DNA of 61,581 nucleotides. It comes from Acidobacteriota bacterium (GTDB lineage: Bacteria > Acidobacteriota > JAAYUB01). This document shows, in pieces, positions 16,932-25,885 of this stretch (positions are counted from its first letter, which is position 1; every line of letters starts with the position of its first letter). The stretch is taken from positions 1 through 61,581 of the forward strand of contig JAFGRT010000105.1 of assembly GCA_016935015.1 (NCBI GenBank), read 5' to 3'. The position numbers and the translations under genes were made by a program. The notes under the pieces are model-generated. The model was not told the origin of the DNA and did no database searches. It worked only from the letters and a program-made list of their open reading frames with translations.

Positions 16932-18299
16932 TCAGTGAATTCCCAGTTTTTGCATGCGATGGCGCAGGCTGCGGTAGCTGACGTTCAACAGCCGGGCCGC
17001 CTCGATCTGCACACCGCCACATCGGGCCAGCGCCTGACGGATGATCCGCCGTTCCATTTCCTGAAGGTATGGCTCCAGGTCCAACCCATCTTCGCCGATG
17101 GTAACCGGCGCGACTTCCGCCGAGGGACCCGGTGCTTCGGCCGGGCCGTGGCGAAGCTCCATGAAATTTTCTTCCCGGATTTTGTCGGTGGTTTCCAGGG
17201 CCACCGCCCGCTCGATGGTGTTTTCCAGTTCCCGGACATTGCCCGGCCAGGAGTAGCCGTTCAGGACGGCCATGGCCGCCGGCGTCAGGCCGCTGATGGA
17301 TTTGCCCAGGCCGGTGGTGTACTTTTTTACGAAGTGACTGACCAGTTCGGGGATATCCTCAGCCCGTTCCCGCAGCGGCGGCAGATGAATGGGAATCACC
17401 GCCAACCGGTAGTAGAGGTCTTCGCGGAACCGGTCCTCCTTGATCAGCTGGAGCAGGTTCTGATTGGTGGCGGCGATGATCCGGACATCCACTTCGATTT
17501 CTTCCACCCCGCCCAGGCGACGAATTCGCCGGCTCTGGATGGCCCGCAGCAGCTTGACCTGCATGGACGGTGACGTTTCCGCAATTTCATCCAGAAAAAG
17601 AGTGCCTTTGTGGGCAGCCTCGAACAGGCCCCGCTTGGGGGTGGTGGCGCCGGTGAACGCGCCCTTCTGATAACCGAAAAGCTCACTCTCCAACAGGGTT
17701 TCGGGGAAGGCGCCGCAGTTGATGGAAACGAACTCGTTTTCCTTGCGGGGACTGGATTCATGAATGATGCGGGCGATCAGCTCCTTACCCGTGCCGCTCT
17801 CCCCGGTCAGGAGAATGGTGCTGTTGGTGGGGGCGATGACCCCGATGGTCTTGTAAATCTTGATCATGACCGGCGATTTGCCGATGATCCGCGGCGGCTT
17901 GGGTGTGTCAGCGGCCGGGCTGATGCGTTTACCGCTCTGGCGGATCTTCTCGGCCGCCTGATGCACGATCCGTTTCAGCTCATCCACGTCGAAGGGTTTG
18001 GTGATGTAATCATATGCACCGTACTTGAGGGCGTCGATGGCGCTGTCCGACGAGGCATAGGCGGTGATGAGGATGAAGGCGCTCTCCGGCGAGCGCTGCT
18101 GCACGATTTGCAGCAAATCGAGACCGCTGCCATCTTCCATGCGCAGATCGGAGATGATTACTTCGAAAGGCTGTGTTTCCAGCAGGCTGGCGGCTTCGGT
18201 GATTCCGGCGGCGGTGGCCACCGTGAAACCATCCTCCCGGAAAACATATTCCAGCAGCTCGCGCATGGACTGTTCGTCATCAACGATTAATACTCTCAT
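16932..18299 (-). CDS. pilR: Sigma-54-dependent response regulator PilR
   Basis: The 455-residue NtrC-type activator has an N-terminal receiver domain with acidic pocket Asp7/Asp8, phospho-acceptor Asp51 in ISDLRM and Lys101 in KPF. The AAA+ domain has Walker A GESGTGKE (166-173), the sigma-54 contact loop GAFTGA (213-218) and Walker B TLFLDEIA. The C-terminal Fis-type helix-turn-helix includes EAARLLNVSYRSLRHRM. It overlaps pilS by 4 bp and is followed by pilin 2 with a sigma-54 promoter, so it is assigned as PilR rather than a nitrogen regulator. It is activated by phosphorylation from the adjacent membrane kinase. Confidence 0.95.
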   Translation of the reverse strand: MRVLIVDDEQSMRELLEYVFREDGFTVATAAGITEAASLLETQPFEVIISDLRMEDGSGLDLLQIVQQRSPESAFILITAYASSDSAIDALKYGAYDYITKPFDVDELKRIVHQAAEKIRQSGKRISPAADTPKPPRIIGKSPVMIKIYKTIGVIAPTNSTILLTGESGTGKELIARIIHESSPRKENEFVSINCGAFPETLLESELFGYQKGAFTGATTPKRGLFEAAHKGTLFLDEIAETSPSMQVKLLRAIQSRRIRRLGGVEEIEVDVRIIAATNQNLLQLIKEDRFREDLYYRLAVIPIHLPPLRERAEDIPELVSHFVKKYTTGLGKSISGLTPAAMAVLNGYSWPGNVRELENTIERAVALETTDKIREENFMELRHGPAEAPGPSAEVAPVTIGEDGLDLEPYLQEMERRIIRQALARCGGVQIEAARLLNVSYRSLRHRMQKLGIH

Positions 18300-19930
18300 G
18301 ACAGTGGCAGTCCCTCCTGATGTTTTGGCAGATAGATGCGAAACATGGTGCCGCTCTGGTCATCGCTGTCCACCTCGATGCTGCCCTGATGGTCGGCGAT
18401 GATCCGGTAGACGATGGCCAGGCCCAGCCCCAGGCCGCCTTTGAAACGGCTGTAAAAAGGCTCGAACAGGTTCTGGATTTCCTGTTTGCTCATGCCGTGA
18501 CCCTGATCCGTGAATTCCACGATGAAATGACGGATGTCATCCAGGCAACGGATACCGATGGTTCCGCCGGTGGGCATGGCTTTTTTGGCGTTGGAGGACA
18601 GGTTCCAGAAAACCTGTCTGAGCTGATCCGGATCGCCGTAGACCACCATGGACTCCACCCGGAAATCGGTGTCGATCCGGTATTTGCCCGCGGCATCGGG
18701 TTCGTTCGCCACCAGGGTCATGGTTTCGGTGATGACCTGCCGCAGGTCGACGGATTGCGGCTGAAATTTGCCGGACCCGGCAAATTCGAGAAAATTGGAT
18801 ACAATGCGGTTCAGGCGCCGTGATTCGCGCAGGACAATATCCATCAGGTGCTGGCCGCTGACGGATGGGAGCTGTTTCTGCAACACCTGGATGGAACCCA
18901 TCATCGAGGCCAGGGGATTGCGGATTTCATGGGCCAGGGCGGCCGACAGATTCCCGATGGCCACCATTTTCTTCTGGGTGTTGATTTCATCCTGCAGGCG
19001 CTTGATTTCCGTCAAATCCTGAAAAATGAAAATGTAGCCGGCCACGTCCGCACCGCGCATCAGCAAAGGGGATACGGAAAGCCCGATGTATTTTCCGGCA
19101 TTGTCGGCGGAAAATTCGATCCACTTTTCCGTACGCAGGGTGTTTTCGGCCGAACGGGTAAACCGCTTCAGCTCCTCCTGTTCGGCAAGATTGACGGTGA
19201 ACAGCGCCAGGGCATCCCGTCCGATGGCGCCTTCCTCATGGATTTCAAGTATTTCCAGTCCCATCCGGTTGATCTTGACGATCCGGAAATCAATGTCCGT
19301 GGTCAGCAACCCGCTGCGCAAGCTGGCCAGGATGTATTCGTTGTAATCCTTCAGATCCTGAATTCGGTCCGACTGCTGGGCCATCAGTTGCCGCGTGCGG
19401 CGCAGCCGCTCGGCCAGAAATCCCGTCAGCAAACCCACCAGGCTGTATCCCAGGAGATAGATTTCGATGGAGAATAGAAATGATTTCAGGGATTCCATGT
19501 CCGAAGGGGTCGTACTGAACAGAAAATAGTACACGAAATGGATGGTAACGATGCAGGCGCAGGCCAGGACCGTCACCACCAGAACACCGACCAGTTCGAG
19601 AAACAGGCTGGAATAAGTGATGATGAAGATATACAGGAGGAAAAACGGATTGCCCGTGACACCGGTGGAAAAAACGATGAAGGTGGCCAGGCTCAGGTCG
19701 AATGCCAGGTGAATGCAGACGATCAGCTTCCGGTGCGTGGCCAGCCAGCGGTTCAAAAACAATGACAGCAGACTGAACGCGAGGATGACGAGCAGCAGGT
19801 AGTGAAAAGAAAGAACCAGTTCGTACTGGTGTTTGAAAAAATTGGTCCAGTGGAGGGAAAAGATGAGAACCGAACAGAGTACGATGCGTCCCGCGATGAC
19901 GAGATTAAGGCGGTTTCGGATTTCATCCAT
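18296..19930 (-). CDS. pilS: Membrane sensor histidine kinase PilS
   Basis: The 544-residue protein has six hydrophobic segments within residues 10-175, as in PilS of Pseudomonas and Myxococcus, then a PAS domain (about 195-310), a HisKA domain with phospho-acceptor His334 in ALAHEIRNPL, and a HATPase domain with a G-box GLGLGLAIV near the C-terminus. The HEIRNPL sequence marks the NtrB-like kinases that partner sigma-54 activators. It is translationally coupled to pilR by a 4-bp overlap and follows pilC. PilS is known to sense pilin in the inner membrane in other bacteria; the same is likely here. Confidence 0.93.
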   Translation of the reverse strand: MDEIRNRLNLVIAGRIVLCSVLIFSLHWTNFFKHQYELVLSFHYLLLVILAFSLLSLFLNRWLATHRKLIVCIHLAFDLSLATFIVFSTGVTGNPFFLLYIFIITYSSLFLELVGVLVVTVLACACIVTIHFVYYFLFSTTPSDMESLKSFLFSIEIYLLGYSLVGLLTGFLAERLRRTRQLMAQQSDRIQDLKDYNEYILASLRSGLLTTDIDFRIVKINRMGLEILEIHEEGAIGRDALALFTVNLAEQEELKRFTRSAENTLRTEKWIEFSADNAGKYIGLSVSPLLMRGADVAGYIFIFQDLTEIKRLQDEINTQKKMVAIGNLSAALAHEIRNPLASMMGSIQVLQKQLPSVSGQHLMDIVLRESRRLNRIVSNFLEFAGSGKFQPQSVDLRQVITETMTLVANEPDAAGKYRIDTDFRVESMVVYGDPDQLRQVFWNLSSNAKKAMPTGGTIGIRCLDDIRHFIVEFTDQGHGMSKQEIQNLFEPFYSRFKGGLGLGLAIVYRIIADHQGSIEVDSDDQSGTMFRIYLPKHQEGLPLS

Positions 19931-19946
19931 GTTTGAACAACAGAAC

Positions 19947-19969
19947 CCCGGGCGGGTGGGCCCCCCGGG
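19947..19969 (-). other. Intercistronic hairpin between pilC and pilS
   Basis: CCCGGG at 19947-19952 and at 19964-19969 can pair around a GC-rich 11-nt centre. There is no U-tract, so partial attenuation or RNA processing is more likely than full termination. Confidence 0.35.
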
Positions 19970-19989
19970 ACGGCAAATCCGCAGAAGAA

Positions 19990-21213
19990 TCAGCCACGGC
20001 GAGCGGCGCCGGCGATTTTGTTGATCAGGGTGAAGAGGGGCAGATACATGGAAACGATGATCGTCCCGACAGTCACGCCGAGAAAAACAAGGAGCAACGG
20101 TTCCATCATGGCCATCAGATTGGCGACGGCGCGATCCACTTCGTCTTCGTAGAACATGGCGATACGATCCAGCATGTTGTCCAGTTCACCCGTCTGTTCG
20201 CCGACGCTGGTCATCTGAATAACCATGGCCGGAAACATGCCGGATTCCTCCATGGGTGTGGACATGTTCTTTCCGGCCTCCACCTCGCTCTGGACCATCT
20301 TGATGGTATCCTCGTAGATGGCGTTTCCGGCGGCCCGGGAGGTGATGTCAAGGGCCTCGATGATGGGGATACCACTGGAAATCAGGGTGCTCAACGTTTT
20401 GGTGAAGCGCGCGATGGCGATCTTTTTCAGCAGGATGCCGATGATGGGTATTTTCAGCAAGACCTTATCGATAAAATGTCGTCCCTTGGGAGTTTCATAC
20501 CACTTCTTGATGCCGTAGATGACCAGTCCGATGAGGATGATGATGACGATGGCGAAACGGCCCAGGAAATTGGATACTTCGATGACGATCCGCGTCAGCA
20601 GGGGCAGCTCGGCGCCCAGACCTTCAAACAAGGTTGCAAAGGTGGGAATGACGAGCCACAAGAGCAGAAACACGGCAATGCCGGCAACGGAAATAACCAC
20701 GGCCGGGTAGACCAGGGCCGACTTGATGGAGGCCTTCAGCTTGACGATTTTTTCCATGTAGGCGGCCAGTCGTTTCAGGATGACGTCCAGAATACCGCCG
20801 GTCTCACCCGCTTTCACCATGTTGGTGTAGAGTGCGTCAAAGGTTTTCGGATGTTTGGCCATGGCTTCCGCTAGCGAAAGGCCGCTTTCCACATCGCGCT
20901 GGACCTGGAAAAGGATCTGCTGGAATGTGGCTTTTTCCTGCTGTGAGCCCAGAATGCGCAGGCATTGCACCAATGGCAAGCCGGCGTCGATCATGACGGC
21001 AAACTGACGGGTAAAAAGGGCGATGTCCTTGTCGGAAATGCGGCGCTTGAACGTGGGCAGGGAAATTTCCTTGCCCTTCTCCTTGACGCTGATGGGGTTG
21101 ATCTGCTCACTGCGCAGCATGGAGAGCAGTGCCTGCTTGTTGCTGGCAAATCGCTCGCCGGATATCATGGTACCCGAAGCAAGGTTGCGGCCTTTGTACT
21201 CATATGTTGGCAT
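19990..21213 (-). CDS. pilC: Type IV pilus inner-membrane platform protein PilC
   Basis: The 407-residue protein matches the usual GspF/PilC length. It begins MPTYEYKGRN, a typical PilC start, and has two T2SSF domains: FTRQFAVMIDAGLPLVQCL (about residues 67-85) and the repeat FTKTLSTLISSGIPIIEAL in the second half. Three membrane segments are visible (near 170-190, 215-240 and the C-terminal LLVFLGVTVGTIIVSMYLPLF). PilC anchors the pilus motor and links it to pilin. The gene follows pilT by 27 bp and precedes pilS by 59 bp. Confidence 0.95.
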   Translation of the reverse strand: MPTYEYKGRNLASGTMISGERFASNKQALLSMLRSEQINPISVKEKGKEISLPTFKRRISDKDIALFTRQFAVMIDAGLPLVQCLRILGSQQEKATFQQILFQVQRDVESGLSLAEAMAKHPKTFDALYTNMVKAGETGGILDVILKRLAAYMEKIVKLKASIKSALVYPAVVISVAGIAVFLLLWLVIPTFATLFEGLGAELPLLTRIVIEVSNFLGRFAIVIIILIGLVIYGIKKWYETPKGRHFIDKVLLKIPIIGILLKKIAIARFTKTLSTLISSGIPIIEALDITSRAAGNAIYEDTIKMVQSEVEAGKNMSTPMEESGMFPAMVIQMTSVGEQTGELDNMLDRIAMFYEDEVDRAVANLMAMMEPLLLVFLGVTVGTIIVSMYLPLFTLINKIAGAARRG

Positions 21214-21240
21214 ATGAAGCTCCCTTCGCGGTTAAAGGAA

Positions 21241-22386
21241 TTACCTGGGGCGGCCCAGCGGCGGCTGGGGACGCGGCCGGCTGCCCAGGGGGGATGCCGC
21301 GCCGCTTGGCTGCAAAATACCGACGCCTCTTTTGATCAGATCCTGTAGTTCCAACGGATTGGGGGATTTAGACATGGCCATTTCCAGTGAAATCTGTTTG
21401 GACATGTGCAGGGTGGCCAGGGCCTGGTTGAAGGTCTGCATGCCATGCTCCTCCTGGCCGGCCTGCATGGAGGAATACAGCTGGTGCACCTTGTCCTCGC
21501 GGATCAGGTTGCGAATAGCCGGGGTGGGGATCAGCACCTCCATGGCCATGACACGACCCACCCCGCCCAATTTGGGCAGCAGGGTCTGGCAGAGCACTCC
21601 TTCCAGGACCATGGACAGTTGGGTCCGAATCTGTTGCTGCTGATGAGCCGGGAAAACATCGATGATGCGGTTCACCGTGCTGACGGCCGTATTCGTGTGG
21701 AGGGTCGCCAGCGTCAGGTGGCCCGTTTCCGCCACCCGCAGGGCGGATTCGATGGTCTCCAGATCACGCATCTCGCCGACCAGCACAATGTCAGGGTCCT
21801 GGCGCAGAATCACGCGCAGGGCGTTGGTGAAGGTGTGGGTGTCGCTCTGGATCTCCCGTTGATTCACGATGCAGTTGCGGTGGGGATGAAGAAATTCGAT
21901 GGGGTCTTCCAGGGTGACAATGTGCTCGTGCCGTTCCCGGTTGATTTTGTCGATCATGGTGGCCAGGGTGGTCGATTTGCCACTGCCGGTGGGGCCGGTT
22001 ACCAGGATCAGCCCACGCGGCTTCTCGCACAAACGGGAAACAATAGAGGGGAGGCCTAATGCTTCAAAACTTTTAATTTCGAATGGGATCAATCGAAATA
22101 CCGCCGCGATGGCACCGCGCTGGTAAAATATGTTGCCGCGGAATCGTGAGACGTCCTTGATGCCAAAAGAAAAATCAAGTTCCAGGTTCTCTTCCAGACG
22201 GTGTTTCTGTGAATCGGTCAGGACGCTGTAAGCCAGTCGTTTGGTCTCCGCTGCAGAGAGAGGCGGCATGTCGAGGGGGCGCAACCGGCCGTCAATCCGG
22301 ACCTGGGGCGGGGATCCCGTGGTGACGTGCAGGTCGGAACCGCCCAGTTCTTTTAGTTTTCGTAAAAGTTCGGGTAAAGAAACCAT
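21241..22386 (-). CDS. pilT: Pilus retraction ATPase PilT
   Basis: The 381-residue protein has Walker A GPTGSGKST at 131-139, an Asp box (HEHIVTLEDPIEFLH), Walker B DPDIVLVGEMRDLET and a His box (TGHLTLATLHTNTA). The AIRNLIRE segment near the C-terminus is the PilT signature needed for retraction. The N-terminus LLRKLKELGGSDLHVTTG is also typical. PilT depolymerises the pilus and powers twitching. It has its own promoter-like sequence upstream and lies between pilB and pilC. The last 25 residues are Pro/Arg-rich, longer than in most PilT proteins. Confidence 0.96.
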   Translation of the reverse strand: MVSLPELLRKLKELGGSDLHVTTGSPPQVRIDGRLRPLDMPPLSAAETKRLAYSVLTDSQKHRLEENLELDFSFGIKDVSRFRGNIFYQRGAIAAVFRLIPFEIKSFEALGLPSIVSRLCEKPRGLILVTGPTGSGKSTTLATMIDKINRERHEHIVTLEDPIEFLHPHRNCIVNQREIQSDTHTFTNALRVILRQDPDIVLVGEMRDLETIESALRVAETGHLTLATLHTNTAVSTVNRIIDVFPAHQQQQIRTQLSMVLEGVLCQTLLPKLGGVGRVMAMEVLIPTPAIRNLIREDKVHQLYSSMQAGQEEHGMQTFNQALATLHMSKQISLEMAMSKSPNPLELQDLIKRGVGILQPSGAASPLGSRPRPQPPLGRPR

Positions 22387-22425
22387 TGTTTCCTCAAAAC
22401 TGAACAGAATATTTTCTTCACGAGC

Positions 22426-22453
22426 ATTATAACATTTTTAATATTTACACCAA
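22426..22453 (-). promoter_or_regulatory. Candidate promoter for pilT
   Basis: On the minus strand TATAAT (22426-22431) is a perfect -10; TTGGTG (22448-22453) lies 16 bp upstream as a moderate -35. The region is AT-rich and sits 40 bp before the pilT start. Confidence 0.5.
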
Positions 22454-22497
22454 CATTATTTTCCGTGTGTTCCAAATCAGTTCCAAAAAAGTAACAA

Positions 22498-24231
22498 TTA
22501 ATCCTTGACCGTTTCCCGCAAAACCTCTTCGATGGTGGTTACACCGTCCCTGATCTTGATCAGTCCGCTTTGCCGGAGGCTGATCATGCCTTCTTCGATG
22601 GCCTTGCGCCGAAGTTCACGGGCGGAAGCACCGATGAGGATCAGTTCCTGGATTTCGTCGGAGATGGGCATGATCTCGAAAAGGCCCATTCGGCCCTTGT
22701 AGCCGGTGTTGGAACATGTGTCACAACCGGTGCCCTTGTAGATAACAAGTTCTTTGGCTTCTTCCGGCGAAAAACCGATGTCCACCAGGGTCTTCTTGGG
22801 AACCTTGTCTTCGGTTTTGCAATTTTTGCAGATGCGGCGAACCAGGCGCTGGGCGCAGATCAGCAGCAGGCTGTTGGCGACGAGGAAGGGTTCGATGCCC
22901 ATGTTCAGGAGACGATTGATGGTGGACGGGGCATCGTTGGTGTGCAGGGTGCTCAGCACCAAGTGGCCGGTCAACGCCGCTTTGATGGCGATTTCAGCTG
23001 TTTCGAAGTCACGGATCTCGCCCACCAAGATGATGTTGGGGTCCTGGCGAAGAAAGGAGCGAAGCGAGGCGGCAAAGGTCAGACCGACAGTTTCGTGAAT
23101 TTGAACCTGGTTGATGCCGAAGAGGTTAAATTCCACCGGATCCTCGGCCGTCATAATGTTGGTGTCCGGCTTGTTGAGCTGGCTGAGCGAGGAGTAGAGG
23201 GTATTCGTCTTGCCGCTGCCGGTGGGGCCGGTCACCAACACCATACCGTAGGGTTTCCGGATGACATCTTCGAACCGGGTGAGAGAGGAGGGCTCCATGC
23301 CCAGCTTGGTCAAATCCAGCATCAGATTGGCCCGGTCCAGGATACGAAGCACGATTTTTTCACCGAAGATGGTCGGCAGCGTAGAGACACGGAAATCGAT
23401 CTCCTTCTTTTTGCCCTCAACGCTGGTGGTGATCTTGATACGGCCGTCCTGCGGCAGCCGTTTTTCCGCGATGTCAAGCTTGGCCATGATCTTGACGCGG
23501 GAGGTCAGGGCGTCCTTCAACTTAAGCGGCGGAGTCATTACGTTGTAAAGGATACCGTCCACCCGGTAACGGACGCGGAATTCCTTTTCATAGGGCTCGA
23601 TATGGATGTCGGAGGAGTCCCGTTTGATGGCGTCGAGGAGAATCAGGTTGACGAGCCGGATGATGGGCGCTTCTTCGCTGGAGCGCTGGAGCTCATCCAC
23701 ATCCATTTCCTCTTCTTCCTCTTCCAGCTCCAGATCGAATTCATCTTTCCCTTTTTTCTGCTCGATGCTCAACTCATCGTAGACTTTTTTCAATTCCATG
23801 GAGTGAGGGGTGCCGTAATATTTTTCGATGGCTCGGACAATGGCTCCTTCGGAAGCGATAACCGGTTCGATGTTGAAGCCGGTCATGAACTTGATGTCAT
23901 CCATGGCGAACACGTTGGAGGGATCGGTTGTGGCGATGGTGAGAGTAGATCCGACCCGGCTGAGGGGCAGAACCTGATATTTCTGGGCGGTTTCCAGTGG
24001 GATTAGCTTCACCACATCCGGATCGACTTCGAAATAGTCCAAGTTGATGGCCGGAACGCCATACTGCCGGCTGAGTACACTGGTGATGTCATCTTCCGTG
24101 ATGAAATTCAATTCCACGAGAATGGAGCCCAGCTTGCCACCGAATTTCTTCTGGTGTTCAAGGGATTGATTCAGCTGATCGGAGGAGATCAGTTTTTCTT
24201 TTAAGAGCAGGTCACCAATTTTGGTACTCAT
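22498..24231 (-). CDS. pilB: Pilus extension ATPase PilB
   Basis: The 577-residue GspE/PilB ATPase has an N-terminal MshEN domain (residues 1-140; IGDLLLKEKLIS), an acidic linker with a run of Glu near 168-176, and the catalytic core with SSDIHIEPYE, Walker A GPTGSGKT (335-342), DPNIILVGEIRD and TGHLVLSTLHTNDA. A zinc-type cysteine set ICKNC / GCDTC follows, as in PilB but not PilT. MshEN domains bind cyclic-di-GMP in many homologues, so extension may respond to that messenger. It is the first gene of the pil cluster. Confidence 0.96.
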   Translation of the reverse strand: MSTKIGDLLLKEKLISSDQLNQSLEHQKKFGGKLGSILVELNFITEDDITSVLSRQYGVPAINLDYFEVDPDVVKLIPLETAQKYQVLPLSRVGSTLTIATTDPSNVFAMDDIKFMTGFNIEPVIASEGAIVRAIEKYYGTPHSMELKKVYDELSIEQKKGKDEFDLELEEEEEEMDVDELQRSSEEAPIIRLVNLILLDAIKRDSSDIHIEPYEKEFRVRYRVDGILYNVMTPPLKLKDALTSRVKIMAKLDIAEKRLPQDGRIKITTSVEGKKKEIDFRVSTLPTIFGEKIVLRILDRANLMLDLTKLGMEPSSLTRFEDVIRKPYGMVLVTGPTGSGKTNTLYSSLSQLNKPDTNIMTAEDPVEFNLFGINQVQIHETVGLTFAASLRSFLRQDPNIILVGEIRDFETAEIAIKAALTGHLVLSTLHTNDAPSTINRLLNMGIEPFLVANSLLLICAQRLVRRICKNCKTEDKVPKKTLVDIGFSPEEAKELVIYKGTGCDTCSNTGYKGRMGLFEIMPISDEIQELILIGASARELRRKAIEEGMISLRQSGLIKIRDGVTTIEEVLRETVKD

Positions 24232-24268
24232 ATGATTTTAAATCCATTTATAAGCGGGAATCGATAAA

Positions 24269-24297
24269 ATCGTAAGCAACTTCCCTTAAAATGTCAA
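24269..24297 (-). promoter_or_regulatory. Sigma-70-type promoter for pilB
   Basis: On the minus strand a perfect TTGACA (24292-24297) and TACGAT (24269-24274) are spaced by 17 bp, about 40 bp before the pilB ATG. Confidence 0.65.
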
Positions 24298-24480
24298 GTC
24301 CTGAATGAGATCAGGCGATTTGAACGCCAGGAATTCAGCGACTCGCGGCCCCATGTTTGCTAATCAGAAAGATTTTACCGCAATTTAGTAAAAAAAATAA
24401 CACAAAATACGAAGAATAGTCGCGATCCCCCGGTTCTGGTTAGTGAATGTTCTATCGGGCGTCACATCCGCACCGGCCTG

Positions 24481-25881
24481 TTACTTGCCGATGCAGAAAG
24501 TGGAAAAGATCCGTTCCAGGATATCATCAACCGTTGTCCGGCCGGTGAGCTCATCCAGGGCTCGAACCGCACGGCAGAGATGATACAGGATGTATTCCTC
24601 GGACACACCCTCCCCGGCCGCGTCCAGGGACAGTCGGAGTTCCACGTGGGCGTTGCGGAGACACTGTTGCTGCCGTATGTTGGTAATGAGACTGTTTTCC
24701 ATTTCCGGCCGGAAAGAAGGGGGGATCAGCCGTTCGTGGATGGCCTTGCGCAGCGCATCCAGCCCCTCACCGGTCAGGGCGGAAACGGGGATGACCTCGT
24801 GATCGGGTACCATCCGGCTGATGTCGGCAGCGGAAATCCGGGGCGGGAGATCCTGTTTGTTGAGGACCACGATCAGGTTATCCTGAGGCAGGGAGTGAAC
24901 CAGGCTGAGTTCATCCGGCAGCAGCCCGAGAGTGGCGTCCATGACATGCAGAATGATGTCCGCCTGTCCGGCCGCCGTATAGCTACGCTCGACGCCCAGT
25001 TTCTCCACCACGTCTTCCGAAGGGCGAATGCCCGCCGTATCCATGAGGATCAGCGGAATCCCGAACAACTGGGCCGGTTCGCGCAGCACGTCGCGCGTCG
25101 TGCCCGAAATCTCCGTGACGATGGCCCGGTCTTCTCCTAGCAGTCGGTTGAAAAGGCTCGATTTGCCCACGTTGGGCCGGCCGGTGATGACCAGGTTGAC
25201 ACCACGGCGCAGAAGATGACCCAGCCGGAAATTTTCCTCCAACGCCGCCAGGGACGTGGCGACGGATTCCATCTCCACCGTCAAACGGGCCGTCGGTTCC
25301 GTGTCCGGCAGATCTTCTGCGAATTCAACGGCGGTCTCGAGATGCGAGATGATGCCAATGAGTCGATCCTTCAGGGGACGGATGGTCCGGGAGACGCTCC
25401 CTTCCAATTGTTTTTCAGCGATACGGGCCTGGTAGCTGGTGCGGGAATCAATCAGATCACGAACCGCCTCAGCCTGGGACAGGTCCATTTTGCCGTTAAG
25501 GAAAGCGCGGAGGGTGAATTCCCCCGGCCAGGCCAGCCGGGCCCGATCCTGCAGCACCAGGTTCAGAATTTCCGCGGCGAGCACCGGTGAACCGTGATGG
25601 GATATCTCGCCCATGTCCTCGCCGGTGTAGGAATGCGGCGCGGCGAAGTAGGCCACCATCACCTGGTCGATGGTCTGGCCGGTGCGGGGATCCACCAGGG
25701 CGCCGAAGCACATCCGATGGCTGGTCAGGTGGTTGCGCTCACCGCGCGGCTGGAAGATACGTTGGAGAACGGCCAGGGTATCGGGGCCGCAGAGGCGGAT
25801 GATGCCGAGGGCACCCCGGCCGGGCGGGGTGCTGACGGCCGCGATGGTCTCGGTGAGCTGGCCTGGATCAAAACGGGTCAT
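24481..25881 (-). CDS. mnmE: tRNA modification GTPase MnmE
   Basis: The 466-residue protein, with MnmG, installs the cmnm5 group on U34 of certain tRNAs. The ATG at 25881 gives the usual N-terminus (MTRFDPGQLTETIAAVSTPP); an upstream ATG at 25968 lies inside yidC and is rejected. The folate-binding N-terminal domain is followed by a G domain with P-loop GRPNVGKSS (234-242), switch EISGTTRD, DTAG and NKQD, and the protein ends in the invariant CIGK whose Cys is catalytic. It lies 4 bp downstream of yidC, the conserved rpmH-rnpA-yidC-mnmE arrangement. mnmG is not in the window. Confidence 0.96.
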   Translation of the reverse strand: MTRFDPGQLTETIAAVSTPPGRGALGIIRLCGPDTLAVLQRIFQPRGERNHLTSHRMCFGALVDPRTGQTIDQVMVAYFAAPHSYTGEDMGEISHHGSPVLAAEILNLVLQDRARLAWPGEFTLRAFLNGKMDLSQAEAVRDLIDSRTSYQARIAEKQLEGSVSRTIRPLKDRLIGIISHLETAVEFAEDLPDTEPTARLTVEMESVATSLAALEENFRLGHLLRRGVNLVITGRPNVGKSSLFNRLLGEDRAIVTEISGTTRDVLREPAQLFGIPLILMDTAGIRPSEDVVEKLGVERSYTAAGQADIILHVMDATLGLLPDELSLVHSLPQDNLIVVLNKQDLPPRISAADISRMVPDHEVIPVSALTGEGLDALRKAIHERLIPPSFRPEMENSLITNIRQQQCLRNAHVELRLSLDAAGEGVSEEYILYHLCRAVRALDELTGRTTVDDILERIFSTFCIGK

Positions 25882-25885
25882 ACCG

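Noticed and set aside
22570-24006. Long plus-strand frame across pilB
   Set aside because: PilB on the minus strand has all ATPase motifs; the opposite frame is Gly/Asp/His-rich without family features.
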